Source: Lacrimispora amygdalina (GTDB lineage: Bacteria; Bacillota; Clostridia; Lachnospirales; Lachnospiraceae). Taken from it: a stretch of DNA of 64,000 bases. The position numbers and the translations under genes are program-made. Below the pieces are notes generated by a model, which did not search any database, had not been told where the DNA came from, and was given only the letters and a program-made list of their open reading frames with translations. This document shows positions 34,746-43,614 of this stretch, one piece after another; within the stretch, counting starts at the first letter, position 1; every line of letters begins with the position of its first letter. Where the stretch lies: positions 55,022 through 119,021 of the forward strand of contig NZ_QOHO01000031.1 in NCBI RefSeq assembly GCF_003432035.1, in the 5' to 3' direction.

Positions 34746-36011
34746 ATGGAAAAAGAAAAATATTTATCAGCAAGAGAGGCACTACTTAACGAAAGTGAGC
34801 AGCTGACAAACGAAGGAAAAATCGAAGACGCAAAAGCAAAAGTAAAAGAGGTTGAAACGCTTGATAATCAGTGGGAAGAATCAAAACTGCTGAATGCAAA
34901 CGTAGAAGCCTTAAGAGACAAAACAAAGGGGATCAATATGGAAAACGCAAGCGTTGCAACAGGAACTGTAACGATGATTGACAGCGTATCAATGGAAGCA
35001 GTACAAAACAATGTGAGCACTGACGAAAACAAGGTTTACGAAAACGCGTGGGCTAAAACAATGCAGGGTAAACAGCTTGACAGCGGAGAGAAAAAGGTGT
35101 TCGACAAAAAGAATTTAGAATTTAACAATGCTTATACTCACGACACAAGCAATACATCAGTTTTAATCCCGGAAACGGTTGTTGCAGGTATCTGGAAAAG
35201 AGCGACTGAGATGTATCCATTACTTGCTGACGTTAAAAAGTTCAATGTAAGAGGTACACTAACGATTAAAAAGCATTCTGGAATTGCTGCCGGTGATGCT
35301 GCATTCTATGCCGAGGGTACCGCAACTGCAGACGAGCAGAATACATTTGCAGAACTTACGTTAAGCGGATGCGAACTTGCAAAAGCAATTACAATTACAT
35401 GGAAATTAAGAAGCATGGCTGTTGAAGAATTTATTCCGTTTATTCAGAACGAACTTGCTGAAAGAATTGGTGTGGCACTTGGAACCGCAGTTGCAAAAGG
35501 CAAAGGAGCAACAGCTACTCCAAAGGAACCAGAAGGAATTGAAACCGCTTTACTGGCAGAATCAAGCACTCCACAGGTTGTAGAATATGATCCAGAAGCA
35601 ACCACTCCTATTCCATTAAGCTATACAATGTTTACTTCTGCAATTGGAAAAATCCATTCTTCATATTTATCAACTGCTGCAATTTATGCATCTAACGCTA
35701 CAATCTGGGGCCAGCTTGCAAACCTGCTTGACGGACAGGGAAGACCTTTATTTATTCCAGATGTGACAGCTGGCGGAGTAGGCAGAATGTTTGGAATGGT
35801 TGTTAAACCTGATGCCGGAATAACAACTGGTTCAATTCTTATCGGAAATCCGATGCAGGGTTACGTAATGAATACAAACGAGCCGATGTCTGTTGCTACA
35901 GAGGAACATGTAAAAGCAAGAACGGTTGATTATGCCGCCTATACCATTGTTGATGGTGGAGTGCTTGATACAAAAGCATTTGCTCTGATCAGAAACAAAC
36001 CAGCAGCGTAG
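34746..36011 (+). CDS. Major capsid protein (HK97 fold)
   Basis: A 421-aa protein. The first ~120 residues are a charged coiled-coil delta/scaffold domain (EQLTNEGKIEDAKAKVKEVE) to be removed by the protease. The HK97-fold core follows (TSVLIPETVVAGIWKRATEMYPLLADVKK, VGRMFGMVVKPDAG, AFALIRNKPAA). Confidence 0.93.
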   Translation: MEKEKYLSAREALLNESEQLTNEGKIEDAKAKVKEVETLDNQWEESKLLNANVEALRDKTKGINMENASVATGTVTMIDSVSMEAVQNNVSTDENKVYENAWAKTMQGKQLDSGEKKVFDKKNLEFNNAYTHDTSNTSVLIPETVVAGIWKRATEMYPLLADVKKFNVRGTLTIKKHSGIAAGDAAFYAEGTATADEQNTFAELTLSGCELAKAITITWKLRSMAVEEFIPFIQNELAERIGVALGTAVAKGKGATATPKEPEGIETALLAESSTPQVVEYDPEATTPIPLSYTMFTSAIGKIHSSYLSTAAIYASNATIWGQLANLLDGQGRPLFIPDVTAGGVGRMFGMVVKPDAGITTGSILIGNPMQGYVMNTNEPMSVATEEHVKARTVDYAAYTIVDGGVLDTKAFALIRNKPAA

Positions 36012-36021
36012 GAGGTAATCC

Positions 36022-36195
36022 ATGAATGTTATAACATTGACGGAATTCCGCGATATAAAAGCTAAAAAGATAAGAAAAACAGGTGAAATATTTTCGGCAA
36101 CTCCTGAACGGGTGGAAGAATTTAATTCCACCCGTTACGGGCAGCTTGTTAAAATAATTACCGATGCGGAAAAACCTCAAAAAAGTGCAAAGTGA
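36022..36195 (+). CDS. Small phage head protein, 57 aa
   Basis: Too short for routine calling. RBS AGGAGGT; begins MNVITLTEFRDIKAKKIRKT and includes GEIFSATPERVEEFNSTRYG. The position between capsid and connector suggests a head-associated protein. Confidence 0.65.
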   Translation: MNVITLTEFRDIKAKKIRKTGEIFSATPERVEEFNSTRYGQLVKIITDAEKPQKSAK

Positions 36196-36206
36196 GGTGA
36201 TTATAT

Positions 36207-36497
36207 ATGCTGACCATTAATGTAACAATTGAACAGATGCGCAGTATGGTCAGATTCAGCCACATCAAATTAGATGACGAATTAGAAGAACTAAAGGGAG
36301 CATGCCTCATTGATCTTAACATTGCTGGCGTTAATTATATACCAGACGGTGATAAACTCTCTTATGCTACTCTAAGACTTTATCTGAGGTGGCAAGAAAA
36401 CTATAACGGAGAAGCTGAAAGATATAAATTGGCATATGAGGCGGCTAAGACAGCAATGTCTCTTGCAAGCGAATATAAGGAGGTGCCGACACCATGA
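36207..36497 (+). CDS. Head-tail connector protein (gp6-like)
   Basis: A 96-aa helical protein (DDELEELKGACLIDLNIAGV, TLRLYLRWQENYNGEAERY) with the layout of HK97 gp6-type adaptors that dock on the portal. Overlaps the next gene by 4 bp. Confidence 0.82.
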   Translation: MLTINVTIEQMRSMVRFSHIKLDDELEELKGACLIDLNIAGVNYIPDGDKLSYATLRLYLRWQENYNGEAERYKLAYEAAKTAMSLASEYKEVPTP

Positions 36498-36796
36498 GAA
36501 ATGATGTTTGCACCTTAATTGTTCGCGTTGGTTCCGGCAGCCAGATCAATGAAACAAGTAAAGAAGTGTTCTGCGGTAAAACATCTTGCAGCCGAAGCGA
36601 ATTTTATCAGGCTTACGGAGTGGGATTGCAACCGAAACTTAACATAGACATTGACCCGGAAGATTATGAGTCAATGTCTATTGTATCTGGCGGGAAAATG
36701 ATAACTCCACAAAGGATTACTTTTAACGGAGCCACTTACAACATACTGCGCACATACCAAAAAGACGAATCAACATTGTCTCTGACTGTGGGGTGA
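36494..36796 (+). CDS. Head closure / head-tail adaptor protein
   Basis: A 100-aa beta-rich protein (VCTLIVRVGSGSQINETSKEV, KLNIDIDPEDYES, TFNGATYNILRTYQKDES). The order connector-closure-gp10-completion-major tail is standard. Ends 4 bp before the next frame begins. Confidence 0.75.
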   Translation: MRNDVCTLIVRVGSGSQINETSKEVFCGKTSCSRSEFYQAYGVGLQPKLNIDIDPEDYESMSIVSGGKMITPQRITFNGATYNILRTYQKDESTLSLTVG

Positions 36797-36800
36797 TAAT

Positions 36801-37250
36801 ATCGAAGTTGAAATTAATTTCAAGGAACAAATTGAATCTATTGACGAAATGTTAAGATCGTTACCTGAATCAATGCAGACAGAAGAAAAAAAGTTTTTGA
36901 GAAAGACCGGGGCAGCCATTAAAAACAATGTTGTGAGATATCTTCGCAGATCCGGAATAGAGTCAAGGCTTGAAGAAGACCCAAAAAACTATGACGGATC
37001 TCGCCCTTATGTTCATATCAAAGATGATGTGAAGTTTACGGTCAAAAAAAATAAACAGGGTGATAACTATGTCAGCATAAAAGGTGGTAAGTACACCGGT
37101 TATAAATGGGGATTCCTTAACGATGGACATATCGCAAGAGACGGACGCACATTTATCCAAGGAACAAAATTTATGGAACGATCATTGCAAGCGTCACAAG
37201 GCGATATAGATACTGCCTTGAACGATATCATGAAAAAGGTGGTGCAGTAA
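36801..37250 (+). CDS. HK97 gp10-like tail-component protein, probable non-ATG start
   Basis: The C-terminal pattern YKWGFLNDGHIARDGRTFIQGTKFMERS is the gp10 signature. The first ATG (36849) cuts off family-like residues EVEINFKEQIESIDEM. The in-frame codons upstream are ATC (36801) and GTT, with no ATG/GTG/TTG before the frame's boundary. A GGGGTGATA purine stretch precedes ATC. An ATC (AUC) start coupled to the preceding stop is possible; otherwise the start codon has mutated. Confidence 0.7.
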   Translation: MEVEINFKEQIESIDEMLRSLPESMQTEEKKFLRKTGAAIKNNVVRYLRRSGIESRLEEDPKNYDGSRPYVHIKDDVKFTVKKNKQGDNYVSIKGGKYTGYKWGFLNDGHIARDGRTFIQGTKFMERSLQASQGDIDTALNDIMKKVVQ

Positions 37251-37576
37251 TGGACATTGAAACTCTTATTAAAACCACTTTAGATATTCCGGTAATTGAC
37301 TTGTCAGAACCTTTGCTTTTTCCATGTGCTACTTGGTATAAAAGCATGGAGGATACCGAACTTTCTGGCAACGGTAAAGAAACGGAAGCGTCAGAAACCT
37401 ACGAAATAGATATCTGGTGCCAAGAACGAGAATTAGCATCATCTTACGCATCTTCATTAAAACAGGCGATTGCTTTACTCACTTACTGCACTGCTTCTCA
37501 GATAATGATAAGCTATGACAACAACGGTAAGGTATGGCGCGCAAACTTAAATTTTAAATATATAAAGGAGGAATAA
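37250..37576 (+). CDS. Tail completion / minor tail protein
   Basis: A 108-aa protein starting at the previous stop (TAATG). Pattern EIDIWCQERELASSYASSLKQAI and YDNNGKVWRANLNFKYIKEE fits the tail-terminator (gp17/DUF3168-like) slot just before the major tail gene. Confidence 0.75.
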   Translation: MDIETLIKTTLDIPVIDLSEPLLFPCATWYKSMEDTELSGNGKETEASETYEIDIWCQERELASSYASSLKQAIALLTYCTASQIMISYDNNGKVWRANLNFKYIKEE

Positions 37577-37577
37577 A

Positions 37578-38165
37578 ATGGCATCAGCTAAATCAAACCG
37601 TATTAATGTAACAAATCCTGTATATTGCTTACTGCTGACCGATACATCGGCAGGAACTACATACGATGCTGTAGAAACACTAGGAAAGGCTATGCAAATA
37701 CAGATTACTCCACAGATTGCGGCTGGTGAGCAATATGGAAACGGAGCAAAAGAGGAAGACATTGCTTTGCTAAAAGGCCTTGCTGTGGTAATTGATTTAA
37801 ACAAACTGTTTATTGAAACACGAGCAAAAATCATGGGCAATACGTATGTAGATGGTGTACTGATTGAAAAAGATGGAGACCAGCCACCATACATAGCCAT
37901 AGGATATGAAGTCGAGCAAACCGGGGGAACAAAAGAACAGATATGGTTGTTAAAAGGAAGAGCCAGACCGGCGAATCAGACTGTTCAGCAATCTGCTGGA
38001 AATATCAATTTTTCAAACGATTCTATAACTGTTAATTTTATTCCAAGAGAATCAGATAAGCAAATTAGATTCTTTGGTGATACGGCGAATTCAACTTACA
38101 CAGCAGCGCAGGCCACGGCATTTTTTGCAACTGGACCGGTTTCTTATCCGGCAGCGACACCGTAA
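37578..38165 (+). CDS. Major tail protein (phi13 type)
   Basis: A 195-aa protein: ETLGKAMQIQITPQIAAGEQYGNG, AIGYEVEQTGGTKEQIWLLKGRARP, SITVNFIPRESDKQIRFFGD. This is the phi13-family tube protein pattern. An efficient terminator-like hairpin follows, presumably making it the most abundant tail transcript. Confidence 0.88.
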   Translation: MASAKSNRINVTNPVYCLLLTDTSAGTTYDAVETLGKAMQIQITPQIAAGEQYGNGAKEEDIALLKGLAVVIDLNKLFIETRAKIMGNTYVDGVLIEKDGDQPPYIAIGYEVEQTGGTKEQIWLLKGRARPANQTVQQSAGNINFSNDSITVNFIPRESDKQIRFFGDTANSTYTAAQATAFFATGPVSYPAATP

Positions 38166-38167
38166 TT

Positions 38168-38196
38168 AAAAGCCCCATAATACGGGGCTTTTATTA
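38168..38196 (+). terminator. Hairpin after the major tail gene
   Basis: AAAAGCCCC / GGGGCTTTT with a short loop, followed by ATT. It probably sets transcript stoichiometry between the major tail protein and downstream genes. Confidence 0.75.
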
Positions 38197-38214
38197 TATC
38201 AGGAGGTATATAAA

Positions 38215-38598
38215 ATGAAGAAAATAGCCGTAAGGCCAGCGAACGAAATAGAAATACAATTTTCAGATAACGTCACAATGTTGGCAACATTTAACATTCG
38301 GGCAATGCGGTATATGATGGAATTGCTTTATGAGAAAGAGAAAGTAGCTTCAGATATACCTATTGAAGAGTTCGGGGCAATCATTATTTATTCTGGCATT
38401 AAGGTTAACAATCCTGAGTTTACGATTGAAGAAGCGAACGCTATGGCATTATCTATGAATCCGGCAGATCTTAATGAGATTATCCATAATTACAATGAAT
38501 CAACAGGAATAATGGACCAGGAAACAGAGGAAGCAGTAACAAAAAAAGTGATTGCTCAGATATTAACGGGGCTGGCAAAATCAAACTCGAAAAAATAA
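38215..38598 (+). CDS. Tail assembly chaperone (gpG-like)
   Basis: A 127-aa protein directly before the tape measure (IEIQFSDNVTMLATFNIRAMRYMM, EEFGAIIIYSGIKVN). Ends SNSKK at a six-A run, and the next ORF is in the -1 frame, as in gpG/gpGT pairs. Confidence 0.8.
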   Translation: MKKIAVRPANEIEIQFSDNVTMLATFNIRAMRYMMELLYEKEKVASDIPIEEFGAIIIYSGIKVNNPEFTIEEANAMALSMNPADLNEIIHNYNESTGIMDQETEEAVTKKVIAQILTGLAKSNSKK

Positions 38599-38612
38599 TA
38601 ATTGATTTTGAT

Positions 38613-38819
38613 ATGCTTTTTTACATTTACTGCGTAGAAATGCATATGTCTGAGCATGATTTTGAAAACAGCAACCCAGCAAAGATACTGAAAATGATTG
38701 ACATATATCATGATAAATTAAGCACTGAAACGTGCGAAAATTATCAATCTAAATATTTTTCACAGCAAGGCCAGTCAAACGTAATAAGTTCCATGAAAGA
38801 AGTGGAGGGTTTCACATGA
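38613..38819 (+). CDS. Tail assembly chaperone frameshift extension (gpT-like)
   Basis: A 68-aa ORF; its -1-frame reading actually extends back through EKIIIDFD into the gpG end at the A-run (38590-38595). It has no clear RBS, and overlaps the tape-measure start by 4 bp. Most likely it is translated only as a gpG-T fusion by programmed -1 frameshifting. Confidence 0.65.
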   Translation: MLFYIYCVEMHMSEHDFENSNPAKILKMIDIYHDKLSTETCENYQSKYFSQQGQSNVISSMKEVEGFT

Positions 38820-40525
38820 GCGATAGCGCATACAAAAAAACAATAGTGATTGGGCTTGACTATGCTCAGTTCTCCGGTGGAATTACAGACATGAACCGTA
38901 AAATGGGATTGCTTGAAGCTGAGTTTAAGTTAGCAAAAGAGCAGGCAAAAAATTACGGTGATGAAACCGATCAGCTTACTGTGAAAAAAGAAGCTTTATC
39001 GCAAATGATTAACTTGCAGAGTAAAATTGTTGATGAACACCGTAAGGCTTATGACAAAGCCGTGGCAAGTGGTACAGCAACAGAAAAACAAACTGATGCA
39101 CTCGAAAAGAAAATGTTAACAGCCATGACCACTCTTGAAAAACTTAATGGTGAATATCAAAATGCAAGTAAAGAACTTGAAGACTACAAGGATAAAAGTG
39201 AAGAGGCTGGAAAGGCGGTTGAAGAATCTGAGAAAAAGCAACGGTCTTTTGGCGACACAATTAGAGATGTTGGCAATGCTATAGGCTTGGAAGCTTCTCC
39301 TATGCTTGAAAACTTTGCTTCTAAATTTGACGGTTTAGGCGAACATGTTGGAATAGCCATGGTAGCAATCGGAGCAATGACTACAAAACTTTATGACGCT
39401 TCAAAGTCTGCAGCAGAATACGCCGACAATATATTAACTCTGTCAAGCACTACCGGACTAGCAACTGACACATTACAAAAAATGGATTACGCTGCCGAAC
39501 TCGTAGACGTATCAACCGAGCAAATCAGTTCTTCCATGACAAAAATGATTAAGAGCATGGACGGAGCAAGGGATGGAAATGAAACTTTGCAAAAATCTTT
39601 TGCTCGGCTTGGAGTAAGATATAAAGAAGGAAACGGAGAACTCAGGAACGCAGAAGATACCTTTTACGACCTTATTGATGCCCTTGGTAAAATAACAAAC
39701 GAAACTGAGCGAGATTCAAAATCAATGGAGATTTTCGGAAAATCGGCAAGAGAGTTAAACCCACTGATAGAAGCAGGCAGCGGCAAAATGAGGGATCTTG
39801 GGAAAGAGGCTGAAAGCCTTGGATACGTGCTTGATGATACCGCTTTAAACAAACTTGGCGCGTTTGATGATTCACTGCAAAGAATGAATAAATCAAGTGA
39901 AGGGTTGCAAAACTCTTTTGGCCTTGCACTCGCACCTATTATGACAGCTTTTTTTGACACTCTTTCAAGCGTTCCGGTTCCCGTTTTGCAGTCTTTAATA
40001 ACACTTGGCGGAACTGTTGCAAGTATAATGCTTGTTGTTAAAGCAATAAAAGAGGTTACAAACACAGGAAAAGGAATGATAGATTTTTTTAAAGGATTAG
40101 ACGCGCAATCAATAAAAACAACAGCTATTATAATCGGAGTTGTGGCAGCTTTGCTTGCCCTTGGTGTTATTATTGCAGTCATTGCCGGAAAAGGAAATGA
40201 ATTGAACAAGACCATGGATGGGGTAGGCAATAGCGTAGGAAACCTGAAAAATACTGTGCAAAAGCAGCAAACCCAGTATTACGCTTCCGGTACTGATTAT
40301 GCTCCTGGCGGCATGGCTTGGATTGGTGAGCATGGGCCAGAAAAGGTGTATCTGCCAACCGGATCAAGAGTACTTAACGCAGCCGATTCTAAAAAATCAT
40401 CTGGCGGTGATATATACAATGTAAATGTTACAATAGATGCTAAAAACGCAAAAGACTTTACTGATGCGGTGGATTTTGCACAAAGAATGAAACCAACAAT
40501 AAGAGCGGGAAGGATCGGGATATAA
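38816..40525 (+). CDS. Tail tape measure protein
   Basis: A 569-aa protein, short for a siphophage. The N-terminal ~150 residues form a long coiled coil (EQAKNYGDETDQLTVKKEAL), then the TMP core (TTGLATDTLQKMDYAAELV), hydrophobic segments around 400-460, and the typical C-terminal APGGMAWIGEHGPEKVYLP. Its length sets the tail length; at about 0.15 nm per residue the tail would be roughly 85 nm (rule of thumb). Confidence 0.93.
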   Translation: MSDSAYKKTIVIGLDYAQFSGGITDMNRKMGLLEAEFKLAKEQAKNYGDETDQLTVKKEALSQMINLQSKIVDEHRKAYDKAVASGTATEKQTDALEKKMLTAMTTLEKLNGEYQNASKELEDYKDKSEEAGKAVEESEKKQRSFGDTIRDVGNAIGLEASPMLENFASKFDGLGEHVGIAMVAIGAMTTKLYDASKSAAEYADNILTLSSTTGLATDTLQKMDYAAELVDVSTEQISSSMTKMIKSMDGARDGNETLQKSFARLGVRYKEGNGELRNAEDTFYDLIDALGKITNETERDSKSMEIFGKSARELNPLIEAGSGKMRDLGKEAESLGYVLDDTALNKLGAFDDSLQRMNKSSEGLQNSFGLALAPIMTAFFDTLSSVPVPVLQSLITLGGTVASIMLVVKAIKEVTNTGKGMIDFFKGLDAQSIKTTAIIIGVVAALLALGVIIAVIAGKGNELNKTMDGVGNSVGNLKNTVQKQQTQYYASGTDYAPGGMAWIGEHGPEKVYLPTGSRVLNAADSKKSSGGDIYNVNVTIDAKNAKDFTDAVDFAQRMKPTIRAGRIGI

Positions 40526-40526
40526 T

Positions 40527-42275
40527 ATGGCAACTCAAATAGTACAAAGCAAAGCAGATACATATGTAGCCTTTAATTCTCCAAGCGGTAATTTTAGCAG
40601 CCTCAGTTATATGTATGTTCACAGAGTTGTCACTTCAACCGCTGCCTTGCTTGCTTTCTTGCAATTTGACATTCCGGTTTTATCAAACAAGCAAATCACA
40701 AAGGCTGAGTTAAAAATACATTGCACGCAAAAGGGCAGACACAGCACGATAGCTGCAGCGCAGTACGCCATACCAGTAAGCGTAAACACATTAACCGGAG
40801 GCACAGTGCAGTCGCAGTACATTGATAGTGATTTAGCATACTCTCCAACCGAAATAACGTCTCCGGTTTATGTTGAAAGCGCAAATGAGTGGATTGTATG
40901 GGATATTACCGCTATTGTAACAAACGGACAAGGAACTAATGACGCAGTATTTGGATTAAGTGACTTAACAGCTACACAATCAGACGACACCGAAATATGG
41001 AAATTTTCTTCCAGAGAATCAAGCAATATTCCGTACATTGAGATTACATACAATGACGCGGTTCCAGATCTTCCAACTATACTTTATCCAAATGGTGATG
41101 TAATTGAAAAAGGCAACGCTTTAACATTTCAGTGGAAACACAACTCTCTTTATGACACTGGTCAAGTAAAGTATGATTTCGGGTGGAGACAGCAGGGCAA
41201 TGCTTCATGGACTGATGCCCTTGGAGTTGTCACTACTACACAAAGCCGTACAGTAGATACAAACGCTTTGCCAACCGGAATCATTGAATGGCGCGTAAGG
41301 ACCTACAATGCTAACAATGCGGTTTCTGAGTACGCCTACGGTTCATTTGAACTTACCGGACGGCCCACAGCTCCAATCATTGACACTATGAAAAACGATG
41401 CCATTACAGAGATTGCGTGGAGAAGTAATGCTTCCGAAACGGCTATATTTAGGATATGGATTTACCAGGGTGCAACACTTATTCACGACAGCGGAAATAT
41501 GCCAGGAGGATTAAAAAGTTCTTATGTGCCTAACATGATGTTTCCAAACGGGCAGTATACCGTAAAGATGCGCATAGGAAGCGTATACGGCGTGTTTTCT
41601 GACGAAAGTGCAAAGGTGTTCACTATATCAGCCTCAGTACCAAACACGCCAGATATGAAGCTATCTGTTACACATGGCGGCATATTAATAACAACCACTT
41701 CTACTGCTGCAGACAAAATTGTGTATCGCTCAGAAGACGATATTACCTTTATTCCGATTGGGCGGTTTTCTGGATCTGAATACACTGATTATGCCGTGAA
41801 ATCTGATGTTATGTATGAGTATTATATCAGGGCACACAACGGCAGCTATGCCGACAGCGGAAAGCAATCAATCAAGGTAAAATACAAAGGCGCGTTGCTA
41901 TCAGAGATAAATACTCCGGGCGATTACATTGAAATATACAAATCAGATAGTGACTGGTACAACAGCATAAAATCAAAATTTTCAAATGAGGCAGAACTTG
42001 TAAAATACGAAGGGCGTGCTTATCCGGTAAAAGAATCAGGAATACATAAAGAAACAGGAGTAAGTACTTCTTTTTATCTCAGCAATGCAAATGCAGAAAA
42101 AATCGGGTTACTGTATGACAAAAATGGAATTTATTTATTCCGCAACTCAGAAATGTGTTTTAGTTGTGAAATCAATGAACTAAGCTATGAAAATACGCTT
42201 TTTAACGCTGGCAAAAATGTTGAAATATCATTAAGCCAGATAGATTATAGCTTGGAGGTGAGGTTTGATGTATAG
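40527..42275 (+). CDS. Tail protein with DNRLRE-like and fibronectin-type domains
   Basis: A 582-aa protein. The first ~180 residues look like a DNRLRE/CBM96-type carbohydrate-binding fold (SKADTYVAFNSPSGNFSS, WIVWDITAIV, IPYIEITYN). Two to three FN3-like modules follow (~190-480), then a Dit-like C-terminus (EINELSYENTLFNAGKNVEI). Probably distal tail/baseplate and cell-surface binding. Confidence 0.72.
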   Translation: MATQIVQSKADTYVAFNSPSGNFSSLSYMYVHRVVTSTAALLAFLQFDIPVLSNKQITKAELKIHCTQKGRHSTIAAAQYAIPVSVNTLTGGTVQSQYIDSDLAYSPTEITSPVYVESANEWIVWDITAIVTNGQGTNDAVFGLSDLTATQSDDTEIWKFSSRESSNIPYIEITYNDAVPDLPTILYPNGDVIEKGNALTFQWKHNSLYDTGQVKYDFGWRQQGNASWTDALGVVTTTQSRTVDTNALPTGIIEWRVRTYNANNAVSEYAYGSFELTGRPTAPIIDTMKNDAITEIAWRSNASETAIFRIWIYQGATLIHDSGNMPGGLKSSYVPNMMFPNGQYTVKMRIGSVYGVFSDESAKVFTISASVPNTPDMKLSVTHGGILITTTSTAADKIVYRSEDDITFIPIGRFSGSEYTDYAVKSDVMYEYYIRAHNGSYADSGKQSIKVKYKGALLSEINTPGDYIEIYKSDSDWYNSIKSKFSNEAELVKYEGRAYPVKESGIHKETGVSTSFYLSNANAEKIGLLYDKNGIYLFRNSEMCFSCEINELSYENTLFNAGKNVEISLSQIDYSLEVRFDV

Positions 42276-43371
42276 CCTTGCACAAGGCGGATATACGCAT
42301 GAAGAAGTACTAAAAATGCTTGAATCTGACCGGACAATAAATTTTCGGTATGAATTGCTCGACAAGAACGAGGTAAAGCTGGAAGACCTTGAAAACGTGA
42401 GCGGTAATATTCGATTTGACAGTTCACAAGAAATTATGGGAACTGCTTCATTCACAATAAGAGAGATCGGGGACGTAGACCTTAAAACAGTAGATTTGAG
42501 GATACGTCCTTTCTTCCGTCTAAAATCGTCTACAGGCTGGCTTGAATATCCACTTGGAACTTATATCATGAGTAGCCCGGAAAGGTCCAGGCAAGAAAGC
42601 GGAGTGCTTCAACAAGTAGATTGCTATGATTACGGCACCATCTTAAAAGAAGATAAGATCACGACCAGATTATTTATTGCCGCGGGCACAAACTATGTCA
42701 CACAGGTTCGAAGCATTATAACGGCAGCAGGCATAAAAAAGACCAACATTGAAACATCTATCCTCACGGTAGGAACAGCCTTGGAATTTGAGATTGGCAC
42801 AAGCAAACTGGATATCATTAATTCATTGCTGACTGCTATAAACTATGAACCTTTGCATTTTGACAACAGGGGTTATGCGGTCAGCCGTAGATATATTGAA
42901 CCACTTAACCGCCCAACAGAACAAGCATACCAGACCAACGACAGAAGCATAATAAAAGGCGGAGCAAAGCAAAGCGTTGACATTTACAATGTGCCTAACA
43001 TATTTGTGCGATATACGGACGATCCAGACGGCGTTGAACTTCGCAGCCAATATGTAAATGACAGTGTAGCAAGCGTGATTTCAACTGTTAGCCGCGGAAG
43101 AAGCGTGGTAGATATTGAAAGTGTAAATGACATAGCCGATCAGACAACGCTTAACGATTTAGTACGGCGTATTGCTATCGAAAAAAGCCAGACTTACGAT
43201 GCTGTCATACTGCCTACGGCTTTAATGCCACATCATTCTTACCGGGACTGCGTTTATGTAGGAGAAGATGGTTTGAGAGTTGGGAACAAATACATTGAAT
43301 ATGCCTGGGAAATGGATTTAAGCGTTGGAGGAACAATGTCGCATACTTTGAAAAGGGTGGTGAAACTATGA
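42268..43371 (+). CDS. Tail/baseplate protein (DUF5048-like)
   Basis: A 367-aa protein starting inside the previous stop after GGAGGTGAGG. Pattern: NVSGNIRFDSSQEIMGTASFTIRE, RPFFRLKSSTGWLEYPLGTY, DCYDYGTILKEDKI; such proteins occupy the tail-hub position in Lachnospiraceae phages. Overlaps the following gene by 4 bp. Confidence 0.72.
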   Translation: MYSLAQGGYTHEEVLKMLESDRTINFRYELLDKNEVKLEDLENVSGNIRFDSSQEIMGTASFTIREIGDVDLKTVDLRIRPFFRLKSSTGWLEYPLGTYIMSSPERSRQESGVLQQVDCYDYGTILKEDKITTRLFIAAGTNYVTQVRSIITAAGIKKTNIETSILTVGTALEFEIGTSKLDIINSLLTAINYEPLHFDNRGYAVSRRYIEPLNRPTEQAYQTNDRSIIKGGAKQSVDIYNVPNIFVRYTDDPDGVELRSQYVNDSVASVISTVSRGRSVVDIESVNDIADQTTLNDLVRRIAIEKSQTYDAVILPTALMPHHSYRDCVYVGEDGLRVGNKYIEYAWEMDLSVGGTMSHTLKRVVKL

Positions 43372-43613
43372 ATTATAACAACCCAGGTGAACAGATTGAC
43401 GAAATGAAATTACTGTTTGAGGGTGATAAAGCCTACAGAATGGCGGTGGTAAACAATGTCACAGGTGACAGACCATATATCAGGTTTTACGGCGAAACCG
43501 CGGCAAGCCAAAAACCTTATAAATATCTTGCATCATACACGCCAGTAGCCGGAGACAAAGTGCTTTTAGCGCGTGTGGCAAAAACCTATGTGATACTCGG
43601 AAAGGTGGTATAA
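43368..43613 (+). CDS. Small baseplate protein (OB-fold-like), 81 aa
   Basis: ATGA-coupled to the previous gene. Beta-rich with RPYIRFYGETAASQKPYKYLASYTPVAGDKVLLARV, resembling OB-fold hub caps (gp5/VgrG-type) shrunk to one domain. Confidence 0.65.
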   Translation: MNYNNPGEQIDEMKLLFEGDKAYRMAVVNNVTGDRPYIRFYGETAASQKPYKYLASYTPVAGDKVLLARVAKTYVILGKVV

Positions 43614-43614
43614 A

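Noticed and set aside
39664..40230. 188-aa minus-strand ORF inside the tape measure gene
   Set aside because: Low-complexity Ser/Ala/Pro translation typical of the antisense of a helical coding region.
38816..40525. Tape measure gene carrying a lytic domain
   Set aside because: No peptidase or transglycosylase motif was visible; only coiled coil, hydrophobic segments and the standard C-terminus.
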